A DNA stretch of 64,000 nucleotides from Nemertoderma westbladi (Eukaryota > Xenacoelomorpha > Nemertodermatida > Nemertodermatidae): NCBI GenBank assembly GCA_032718475.1, contig JAUCBJ010009066.1, positions 1 through 64,000 on the forward strand, written 5' to 3'. Shown here in pieces: positions 9,561 to 21,500 of this stretch (position 1 is the stretch's first letter; each line of letters begins with the position of its first letter). Position numbers and translations under genes: made by a program. The notes under the pieces were generated by a model, which saw nothing but the letters and a program-made list of their open reading frames with translations, was not told the origin of the DNA and did not search any database.

Positions 9561-12500
9561 CTCTGAAAAAAAAACAACATAAAAATTTGATCTGGTTGCT
9601 TTTCTCCGCACATTCGTTTTCAACCAACATGATTTTCAGTCTCATACGGAAGTTTTCTATTGATCGCCACGGACTGGCTGCATCTCATTATGACTATATT
9701 TATAACTTTTTCTCACTCACTCCTCAATATGCCTGTAGTAATCCATATTAGATTTTGTATCCGTCAGCGGTTTGGTATAATCGTAATTTCCAATAATTAG
9801 TTTGTAGTTACTGACGTCTCCACTGCCGTCGTTCAGTTCATCAACAACATCTGCTATAGTGATACAATTAATTACGTCATTATTGGACTTCCGAAGTAAC
9901 TATATTAATAAACTAACAAATTCATTATGTAATACTTCCCATATTTTTTTTAAAAATAAGTAAAAATAATAATTATTTTATATATGAATGATGAACATTT
10001 GAAAATCTCACCTTGAACTTTTTTATTTGGTGTTTTTACAGGAGTTATGGTATTCGGTGAAGTTTTCCTCTCAGATGGTTGGGGTAGAATATCTTTACTA
10101 GGTGTTTTTTGCTCGGATTTATTTGGAGTAACACTGGTCTGAGACAAAATAAACATTGAACATAATATGGGAGGTGGAGGGGGGTCACCCGTCGTATAAA
10201 GTTGTACATTATATTACAACCAGGGATACATACAACGTTAGCGGCACATAATATAACTTAATAACAAAGTAACTTAACGTTCTTTAAGGGATTATTATCA
10301 ATAATAGTGAATATACAGTTGGGTCAAACAAATCGCGCCAAAAAAATGGTTTAAAAATACTAAAAATTAATTTAACCAAAATAAAGTATAATAAATATAT
10401 TATAAGAGCATTTTTGTGTGTAAAATAATGATCTCGTTCAGTTTTTATTTCAAGTTTATTCCCATAAACTGGGTGCCCTGCCTGTAATAATGAGTCCAGC
10501 CCAGCCCACCATGGCTGTAATTGGACATTTTTGTTCAGCTCATACCGAATTTACGAATAATCAAAAAATGGAAAACTGTATTATAAATATATTGTAAGAT
10601 CTATGGAAAGATCATTTTTCTGTGTTTTGACATAGTTATTTATAATCACTTCACTGGCAAAAACGTCAGAATGTTAATTAATTAATGGATTAAATGGTAA
10701 ATCAGCTGTAATAGAACTGGAGTGGATTAAATACGAAAGCAAATTGATGAGGCCTAATAGACCAAACACGTATAGCCCTGGTTCAACCCCCGGTTAAAGG
10801 CTTCCAAATTTTTCAAAATATCAAATTTATAATTAAATTTATAATTAGTTACCTTTCTTACTCCATTCATTGTAGAACAGCCCTCCGAACTTGGGATGTG
10901 GTTACTATCGTTACTATCAGGGGCATCTGTTGGGGAAAATTGTTTCATTTTGATATCGCGGATCTCTGCATCGCCAAAGCTTGCATTCGAACCCAAACAC
11001 TGTAATAAGCAATATATATTATAATAGAAAAATAATAGGGTTGGTGCGGGAAAAATAATATTTGGGTAAAAATAATCGAATAAGGTGTAACATGGTGCCT
11101 CCAACCGTGCGGCGGGGTTTCTTCGTTAATTAACATTAAGATTTAGGTCAGCGCTCATGATCTCCATTGGCTGTTCAATAAGAATCTATAGTAACTGGTA
11201 TTTATACGTAATAAATGATATCGGACGTGAATTAAAGAAATTTCGGATTCGTATGGCACAATAACAATACGTGATATTAAATTTGCAAGAACTTTGCTTT
11301 ACTAAGTAAGTGGATATTAATTATTTATTATTGAAAACAGCATATCCAACCAGTTTTCGTATAAAATGAAACAATTTTGTCTTTTTGTTTTCATAAATTT
11401 AGTTTCGTTTCGTTTCGTTATTAAACAATCTATGAAATTTTTGTTTTGCTTCCAAAGTTGTTAATTCGTTTTTCGATTCGTTTAAATATTTTTCAAAAAT
11501 GTCTTAGATGTTTTAAATAATTTTAGCCACGTATAACAAACCACGCAAACTTTTCAACTAACCAACTAAACATTTAAAATATAGAGTAGAATGTGGTAGA
11601 ATCTAGTAGAATAGAGTAGAATGTAGTAGAATCTAGTAGAATAGATTAGAATGTGGTAGAATCTAGTAGAATAGAGTAGAATGTAGTAGAATAGAGTAGA
11701 ATGTAGTAGAATCTAGTAGAATAGAGTAGAATGTGGTAGAATCTAGTAGAATAGAGTAGAATGTGGTAGAATCTAGTAGAATGTAGTAGAATCTAGTAGA
11801 ATAGAGTAGAATGTGGTAGAATCTAGTAGAATAGAGTAGAATGTAGTAGAATCTAGTAGAATAGAGTAGAATGTGGTAGAATCTAGTAGAATAGAGTAGA
11901 ATGTAGTAGAATCTAGTAGAATAGAGTAGAATGTAGTAGAATCTAGTAGAATAGAGTAGAATGTAGTAGAATCTAGTAGAATAGAGTAGAATGTGGTAGA
12001 ATCTAGTAGAATAGAGTAGAATGTGGTAGAATCTAGTAGAATGTAGTAGAATCTAGTAGAATAGAGTAGAATGTGGTAGAATCTAGTAGAATAGAGTAGA
12101 ATGTAGTAGAATCTAGTAGAATAGAGTAGAATGTAGTAGAATCTAGTAGAATGTAGTAGAATCTAGTAGAATAGAGTAGAATGTGGTAGAATCTAGTAGA
12201 ATAGAGTAGAATGTGGTAGAATCTAGTAGAATCTAGTAGAATGTAGTAGAATCTAGTAGAATAGAGTAGAATGTGGTAGAATCTAGTAGAATAGAGTAGA
12301 ATGTAGTAGAATCTAGTAGAATAGAGTAGAATGTAGTAGAATCTAGTAGAATGTAGTATAATCTAGTAGAATAGAGTAGAATGTGGTAGAATATAGTAGA
12401 ATGTAGTAGAATCTAGTAGAATAGAGTAGAATGTAGTATAATCTAGTAGAATGTAGTAGAATCTAGTAGAATAGAGTAGAATGTGGTAGAATCTAGTAGA

Positions 12501-15500
12501 ATAGAGTAGAATGTAGTAGAATCTAGTAGAATAGAGTAGAATGTAGTAGAATCTAGTAGAATAGAGTAGAATGTGGTAGAATCTAGTAGAATAGAGTAGA
12601 ATGTAGTAGAATGTAGTAGACATGACTAACCGACATTACTCTATGGGTTTGTGTAGGCCTAGCCCAGCCCAGCCCAAATCTGCTGATACTTGATGGTTGA
12701 GCTTATACCTGAGATTAACATATTATAATTATGTAATATAGAGGATAGAGGACATGTCGGGATCGGCTTGTTGCAGCTGTAATGCGACAACGGGGCGATG
12801 CGCCAAGTGTGTTTGTGCACGGCAGGGGAGGTTATGTACAAACTGTGCCCCTGGGGGGAAAAATAATTGTAGAAATAGGGGACAAGCTGGTACACAAATA
12901 CCGGTTGCACCGGTATTGTCTGACACCAGAGCGCTTCATCAGTCGCAGCCGCTACCAGTGCGTGACAATCCCGACGTTTCGGCCCCCGTCTTCTATTCCC
13001 AGGATGGGGGGCGATTATCGGCATTAGCCAGCGACACTACCAGTGATGACGACACAACACTGGTAGACTTGGACGTGACTCTGGTCCCCTCAACCCCACG
13101 GGATTGTCTCCCCCTCTCGTTACAAACTATAGGATCGTCATCGTCGGGTTCCGCTGGCCCAACAACAACATCGTCGGGATCCGTTGGCCCCACAACAACA
13201 TCGTCGGGTTCCGCTGGCCCAACAACAACATCGTCGGGATCCGCTGGCCCCACAACAACATCGTCGGGTTCCGTTGGCCCCACAACCACATCGTCGGGTT
13301 CCGCTGGCCCTGCTTCCACCACGTCATCGTCGGGTTCCGTTGGCCCCACAACAACATCGTCGGGTTCCGCTGGCCCCACTCCCACCACGTCATCGTCGGG
13401 TTCCGTTGGCCCCACTTCCACCACGTCATCGTCGGGTTCCGTTGGCCCCAGTTCCACCACGTCATCGTCGGGTTCCGTTGGCCCCACTCCCACCACGTCA
13501 TCATCGGGTTCCGTTGGCACCACTTCCACCTCGTCATCCTCGGGCCCCACTACCACCACGTCATTGTCGGGTTCCGTTGGCCCCACCTCCACCACGTCAT
13601 CGTCGGGTTCCGTTGGCCCCACTCCCATCTCGTCAACCTCGGGCCCCTCTACCACCACGTCATCGACAGCAACGTCCCAGACCGGCGAAGTTACTTGGGG
13701 GATGAAACGATTCCCAAAGTCTGAGTTTTATTCCACCATAAACCAGACATACGATGAAATCGTTCACTGGCGAACGAATTTGTTTTTGATGCCTCAGGGG
13801 GCGGTGGGTCGCCAGGTAGTGACTGAGATGTCCCGTCTTATATCCCTAACTGTGTCTGACAATCCACTGAGAGACATCGCCGGTACGCTGTTGATGTTGC
13901 TGCCGGCTTTACTCCAACAGAAGCCCAGCCGCAACTCAACAACGGCGACACATCGGCGTGTTTTACAGCGACGGCTGGTGAGCTGGCAGGGAGGTCAGTT
14001 CCAGGAACTGATGGTCGAGGCCCGGGCGATACAATACCATCTCCCCAAACCTCGACAGACCGCCTCCCAAACCGTCGCTCTACAGAAGGCATTCGTCCGC
14101 CACATGTTGAGCGGCAACATCTCAGCAGCCACACGGTGTCTGAGTGCGGCTAATCGTGGGGCGCCAATGAAGTTGGGGGAGTCGTTTCTCGACAAAGACG
14201 GCGTCACGAAGACGGTGAGAGATGTTTTACGTGACAAACATCCACCAGCTCAACCAGCGGATGAGTCCATACTCATCGACCCAGCAGAGTATCCTGGCGC
14301 CCCTGAACATCACGGCGTCATCTTCGAGGGGATAGACGGAGAAGTAATACTGTCTAGCCTACTCCGGATGAAGGGGAACGCTGCTGGGCCGTCGGGCGTC
14401 GACGTTCAGGGGTGGAAACACCTGCTGACGAAGTTTAGGACTCAGTCGACCGAGTTGGCCAGCCAGATCGCGGAGTGGGCGAAACAGATCGCCCAGGTCG
14501 TTGTTCCACCCGAATCTCTCTCCGCGCTGCTGAACGCCCGGTTACTGGCGCTCAATAAGAACCCGGGCGTCAGGCCGATAGGTATTGGTGAGGTCCTGCG
14601 TCGCGTCATCGGGAAGGCGATCATCTACTGTATCCGGGAGGATTTACAGGAGGTTGGGGGTGACGTGCAGCTCTGTCTTGGCCAGAAGGCCGGGATAGAG
14701 TTCGCCATCCACAGCCTCAACGACGCCTTCGACAGCGATGATTGCGACGCGGTGTTACAGATAGACGCCACCAATGCTTTCAACGTTCTAAACCGCCAGG
14801 CAGCGATCCATAACATCCGGTCTGTCTGTCCCTCGCTGGCCACCGTCGTCACCAACTGCTACAGTCGCCCCTCACGGCTGTATGTGGATGGGGAGTTTAT
14901 CCTCTCAGAGGAAGGCTCCACACAGGGCGACCCGGTGGCCATGCCGATGTTTGGCGGCTCGATGATGCCACTTATAATCAAGTTAAGGGAACTGTGCGAC
15001 ATCATCCAGCGTTGGTTCGCGGATGATGGGAACGCGGCAGGGAAACTTGCGGAGCTCCGCAAGTTTTGGGACATTGTATCGAAAGAAGGTCCGCTTTACG
15101 GCTATTTCCCTTCGAAATGCCATCTAACTGTCAAACCAGGGAAACTAGCCGAGGCGGAGGCGTTGTTTGCGGGGACAGGGGTGGTGATAAACACCGTGGG
15201 CCACGAACTCCTGGGCGGCGTTATAGGGAGTGAGGGATTCAGGGGTGAGTTCCTGGACCGGATGGTGGATGAGTTCGCTGCCCAGGTCGACCGTATCTCC
15301 GACATCGCGGCGGTCGACCCCCACTGCGCGTACGCGGGGCTGGTGTTCGGGTTGTCGTGTCGGTGGCGGTACGTCTCGAGGGTCGTCCCGGGCGCCACCG
15401 AACACTTCGCTAAGCTGGAGGAGGCGGTGACGCGGTTCCTCTGTCGCCTCACCAACCGCCCCGCTATCTCCCCGGAGGAACGCCAGCTCCTCTCCCTACC

Positions 15501-18500
15501 GGTTCGCCTGGGAGGTCTGGGAGTCCCGGTAACCAGGGATCTCGACTCCCAATATAGGAACTCCCGGGCGATATGTGAACCCTTCCGCCAGCCAACCTCC
15601 CCCACGATGTCCCAGGTCAGGGAGGACCAGAAGCGGGTGCTGTCGGCGCTAAAGGCCGATACCGCTCAGAGAATAAAATCGAGAACGGAGGAGGTCAACA
15701 GCATTATATCCGTAGAACAACGGAAGTTATGCGAATTAACTTCGGAGAAGGGGGCGTCTACTTGGCTTAACACCAAGCCACTGAGTCATCTAGAAACTCA
15801 CCTGGACAAGGAGGAGTTCAGAGACGCCCTCTGTCTGCGGTACGGGTGGTCGCCGAAGAACCTCCCATCTCGTTGTGCCTGTGGGGAGCGATTTTCCGCT
15901 TCTCATATCCTGTCGTGCCCCACTGGAGGGTTTCCCTCTATAAGGCACAACGAGATCCGAGACTTCGTCGCCGACTCCCTGACCGAGGTGGCTCACAATG
16001 TGGCTGTTGAGCCAATGCTCCTGCCACTGTCGGGTGAGCAGTTCACCCTCCGATCCACCTCGACCGACCAGCAGGCGAGACTGGACGTTTCGGTGAGCGG
16101 ATTCTGGGGCAACCGCTTCCAGAAGACGTTCATCGACGTCTCAGTCTTCAACCCGCTGGCCGCCACCAACGCCGCCATGACGTTGGACGCCGCCCATCGC
16201 CACCATGAAGACCGGAAGGCCAGGAAGTATGAGGAGCGAGTGAGGGAAGTTGAACACGGCAACTTCACTCCCCTCATCTTCACGGCCTTCGGTGGGATGG
16301 CTCCAACCGCCACCCAGTTCGTCTCCCGCCTCGCGCACAAGATCGCCGATAAGCGGGAGATCCGTTACTCAGATAGCGTGACCTGGGTGCGCCGGCGTCT
16401 CAGTTTCGCCCTCCTCCGTTCCTCCCTCCTCTGTCTGCGGGGGTGTCGGTCGGCAGCGCGCCGCCCTGTGCGCTGCAATATCGCCGACACCTCCATCCGT
16501 CTGACCAACGCAGCAGTGGACACTACCGGTACTATTAACTAACTGCAAACTGAAAACTGCAGAAGACAGGCAAATAGGCCCTCACTACCCTACTGTACAT
16601 ATTCAAATGTTGTCCAAGTATTGCCGTGTGTATATAGTTTCTTGAGTTATTTTTATAATATAATATATACATCAAGTTTACTGAAAAAAAAAAAAGAATG
16701 TAGTAGAATCTAGTAAAATGTAGTAGAATCTAGTAGAATGTAGTAGAATCTAGTAGAATAGAGTAGAATGTTGTAGAATCTAGTAGAATAGAGTAGAATG
16801 TAGTAGAATCTAGTAGAATAGAGTAGAATGTAGTAGAATCTAGTAGAATGTAGTAGAATCTAGTAGAATAGAGTAAAATGTGGTAGAATCTAGTAGAATA
16901 GAGTAGAATGTAGTAGAATCTAGTAGAATAGAGTAGAATGTAGTAGAATCTAGTAGAATAGAGTAGAATGTAGTAGAATCTAGTAGAATAGAGTAGAATG
17001 TAGTAGAATCTAGTAGAATGTAGTAGAATCTAGTAGAATAGAGTAGAATGTGGTAGAATCTAGTAGAATAGAGTAGAATGTGGTAGAATCTAGTAGAATC
17101 TAGTAGAATGTAGTAGAATCTAGTAGAATGTAGTAGAATCTAGTAGAATAGAGTAGAATGTGGCAGAATCTAGTAGAATAGAGTAGAATGTAGTAGAATC
17201 TAGTAGAATAGAGTAGAATGTAGTAGAATCTAGTAGAATGTAGTAGAATCTAGTAGAATAGAGTAAAATGTGGTAGAATCTAGTAGAATAGAGTAGAATG
17301 TAGGAGAATCTAGTAGAATAGAGTAGAATGTAGTAGAATCTAGTAGAATAGAGTAGAATGTAGTAGAATCTAGTAGAATAGAGTAGAATGTAGTAGAATC
17401 TAGTAGAATGTAGTAGAATCTAGTAGAATAGAGTAGAATGTGGTAGAATCTAGTAGAATAGAGTAGAATGTGGTAGAATCTAGTAGAATAGAGTAGAATG
17501 TAGTAGAATCTAGTAGAATAGAGTAGAATGTAGTAGAATCTAGTAGAATAGAGTAGAATGTAGTAGAATCTAGTAGAATAGAGTAGAATGTGGTCGAATC
17601 TAGTAGAATAGAGTAGAATGTAGTAGAATCTAGTAGAATAGAGTAGAATGTAGTAGAATCTAGTAGAATAGAGTAGAATGTAGTAGAATCTGGTATAATA
17701 GAGTAGAATGTAGTGGAGTTTGAGCTAAAGTTATAACGCGGTGGGTATTAACAAATAAAGTTACTTCTCATAATTCGAGATAAATGAGATAAAAATATCC
17801 CACTGGCAGTGACGAGTGACGTCACGATAAAAATAAAAATAATTTTATAAACCCCAATTACTTATGTCGTTAAAAACGACATAAGTAATTTATTAAGAAT
17901 TAAAATAATTGGCAGAATAAATAAATTAATAATGCGATATTAAACACCCAAGAAATATCTTCTTATACCATAAAATGTTGAATTGGATTAAATTACACAT
18001 AACTGTGGGGCGAGCCACGAACTAAGCTAGCATAGGTAGGTACCGCTGTTTATTACTACAGTTGTCTGTATTGACTCACACAATATTCGGTATAATATGC
18101 GAGGGGGACTAGCAGTTCTCTAGTCTCCCGCTAAAGGGCGACTGGCCAACGTAGCACCGGCACGATGAACTTGCTTACTCCGTTATGGGCGAAGGAAGGG
18201 CTCGCGAACCTGTTCATAACTGTTTAATGGTATTAGGTAGAGTTCAAACGGGATCCCGGCGTAGAAATGTTGAATGAAGTTGCAACGAAACATAAAGTTT
18301 TAATTAACTATCCAACAATCAAGTAAATTTATTTTAATATAATTTTATTTTACTAATATTTCACCGGGGTGAAATAAAGTCAAAAGAAATAGAGAAATAA
18401 AACTCAAACCCGTATTACTTAAACACGGCCACATTATTATATACTGAAAACTTCCCAAAGTACAATCCGGGAGATCCCAAAGAAGTCTGATCCCTATTAC

Positions 18501-21500
18501 ACACTAGTATTGGGGTTTATTTAGGATATAGTAAAGTTGTTTTTTTCGTTTATATATTTACTTTATCTACGGATTGGTATAAGTTAATATTCTACAAATT
18601 TATGAGGTATTACAGTTTTGCTGTATTAAATAAATAACTTACTTTTATATCTGTTTGCTTCGAATTAATTAGATCAATAATGAAATACAGAAAATCAAAA
18701 TTATATTATTAATTATCATATTTTTTTATAATTATTATTACAAATTACAGTGAAAATATCACAATTATATATTTTTTAATTAAACGAAAGGAAACAAAAA
18801 ATATTCACGAAAGGAAACAAAAAATATTCACTTTCGTTTCGTTTCGTTTCGTTTTGTCGTTTCGTTTTATTTTTTTTTGTATTATTTAATTTTTATCGAT
18901 TTCGTATGCAAAATATTTATCCAAAAAGAGTAAGATAAATTTAAATATATATTGAGTCCTGCAGAAAGAACAATCATGGGCGCCCAAGGGACGATAAAAT
19001 GTAAACAATGTCTAAATCGGTCTAACCTGATTTCGTAAATTAGCCCTCATGTTTTGGTAATTATTTATCCCAGTCTCTTCCCCGCCTCGAGTAGGTGATG
19101 TCACACCGTTGCTAAGAGACTGCGGATTGTTTACCACCGTGTTCGTCCAACCGGAGCTCTTGGGCCAGTTAGTGGGGGAAGGGCCGCCGAAGTGAAGCGG
19201 TCTATTTACCAGTTTCGATCCGGTAAGTTTCATCTGAAACCCGTTCCGGAATCTGTTACTACTGCTTGTTCCATCTCCGACCGCTTGGGGCGTCTTAAAG
19301 TTAGGCCGATGTGGATCGATAACAGTCCGTCTAGGAGTCGTGGTTGGGGTAATAAGGTTAGGCAACAACGGCGAGCCAGTGAACACGTTGTATTTGACAG
19401 AAGAGCCAGGGCGCTGTGTGGAGTTCGGCAATTGCGGTCCAATAAACGGCGTTTGTTTCTGGGAGGGAGAATTCGACATCTCAGGGCCAATGAATGGTTC
19501 GCGTTTTATAGAAGAATTAGGCAACGGCATGCTATTTGAGCCAATCACTGACGGGCTTCTTGAGACGCCGTTTGGTTTTAGGGGATTGGTGGGGGTTGAG
19601 AGTGGGGGGTTCTTATTGATACCTAAGTTAATGGAGAAAGTAAAGATCAAACATTATTGTTTTTATACAAATATTGAATAAATTATGTTCATTTAATCAG
19701 CTGTCTCTGGATATAAACAACTCTTGAAAATGAACGAAATAAATGACTCGCCGCAGACAAGAATCTAACAAGTGGTCGCCCAATTACCACTCAGTCATGG
19801 CCGACCAATCACTGAGGTCAGCACACTCTGTGTGATTAATTTATTATTGTATTTTGGGTAAATGAGTGGGTTTCCTATTATTATGACTTGAGTGACTTGT
19901 CTTTCGTTGGGCACAGCTTAGCAAAGTCTGCAATGACGTCCAGGTGGGATCGAACTAGTGACCTGGCATACCGTAGACAAGGCAAAAGGCCGCTAGCGGT
20001 ATGGCTATTGGTTATAGTTATAGCGCCAGATTTCCAACATGAAGGTCACTAGTTCGATCCCACCTGGGCGCCATTACCGACTTTGCAAAGCTGTGCCTAA
20101 CGAAAGTCATAATAAATTGATTGATTTGTAACACACAATAACAATTAACAAACATTGTTGGTTGATACTAGGGATGCGACAGCGGAGCCGGAGCCGGAGC
20201 TCTGTCGCATCCCTAGTTGACACTATTAAATTAATTAGTATCATAAACTCACCGTTTTGTATGTTGTGTATTTGGTGGCTATTGTTGTTGCTAACGGCAA
20301 CAGGACCACTGCGCTGACGAAGGTAGAATAACACGTACGCCCCCTGGTGTTGTTTTAATGCCTCCAAACGAGATATTCCTGTAGCCTAAAGGGATAAAAA
20401 ATATTTACTTAAAAAACAATTGTTTTAAGGGGGGGGGGGGGGGGGGGGGGGGGGTAATATTTCAGTTGCTATGACATTGTAATTCAAGCTAGCCAATCAG
20501 TTTTTAGAACGAAATCAGTAACGTAGAGCCAAACCAGAATGTACAGCCAAATCAGTATAAAGAGCCAAATCAGTACGTAGAGCCAAATCAGTAAGTAGAG
20601 CCAAATCATTTATGTAGAGCCAAATCAGTATGTAGAGCCAAATCAGTAATGTAGAGCCAAATCAGTTGTAGAGCCAAATCAGTAAGTAGAGCTAAATCAG
20701 TAAGATAGAGCCAAATCAGTATCTAGAGCCAAATCTGTACCTAGAGCCAAATCAGTATGTAGAGCCAAATCAGTTTGTAGAGCCAAATCAGTGTAGAGCC
20801 AAATCATAGTAGAGCCAAATCAGTATGTAGAGCCAAATCAGTAAGTAGAGCCAAATCAGTAACGTAGAGCCAAATCAGTAAGATAGAGCCAAATCAGTAA
20901 GATAGAGCCAAATCAGTAAGTAGAGCAAAATCAGTAAGTAGAGCCAAATCAGTAATGTAGAGCCAAATCAGTAATGTAGAGCCAAATCAGTAAGATAGAG
21001 CCAAATCAGTAAGATAGAGCCAAATCAGTAAGATAGAGCCAAATCAGTAAGATAGAGCCAAATCAGTAAGATAGAGCCAAATCAGTAAGATAGAGCCAAA
21101 TCAGTAAGATAGAGCCAAATCAGTAAGATAGAGCCAAATCAGTAAGATAGAGCCAAATCAGTAAGATAGAGCCAAATCAGTTTGTAGAGCCAAATCAGTA
21201 AGTAGAGCCAAATCAGTAAGTAGAGCCAAATCATGTAATGTAGAGCCAAATCAGTAATGTAGAGCCAAATCAGTAAGATAGAGCCAAATCAGTAAGATAG
21301 AGCCAAATCAGTAAGATAGAGCCAAATCAGTAAGATAGAGCCAAATCAGTAAGTAGAGCCAAATCAGTTTGTAGAGCCAAATCAGTTTGTAGAGCCAAAT
21401 CAGTAAGATAGAGCCAAATCAGTAAGTAGAGCCAAATCAGTAAGATAGAGCCAAATCAGTAAGATAGAGCCAAATCAGTAAGATAGAGCCAAATCAGTAA

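Larger units (their letters stand above)
12620..16695 (+). mobile_element. Full-length RLE-type non-LTR retrotransposon inserted in the satellite
   Basis: A unique 4.08-kb segment splits the TAGAATCTAG satellite. It starts with CATGACTAACCGAC directly after satellite and ends with a 12-13-nt poly(A) directly followed by GAATGTAGTAG satellite. It contains a 134-bp 5' UTR, one long ORF (12754-16542) and a 150-bp 3' UTR. The poly(A) end and single ORF with RT plus restriction-like endonuclease indicate target-primed insertion. The flanks are continuous in repeat phase apart from 2-3 bp. It is antisense to the USP gene. Confidence 0.9.
17714..19026 (-). other. USP intron F-G, part nearest exon F
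   Basis: AT-rich intron. Holds a perfect hairpin at 17856-17890, a 23-bp direct duplication with a TTTCG run at 18785-18850, and a GC-richer stretch at 18000-18270 that I could not assign. Confidence 0.55.

Noticed and set aside
8997-9582. Forward-strand open frames opposite the last USP exon
   Set aside because: GC-rich sequence opens several frames; only the minus frame fits splice phase and the K-rich motif.
12993-13724. Open frames overlapping the linker of the RLE element on both strands
   Set aside because: Produced by the in-frame minisatellite; the 1262-codon frame with RT and nuclease motifs is the real one.
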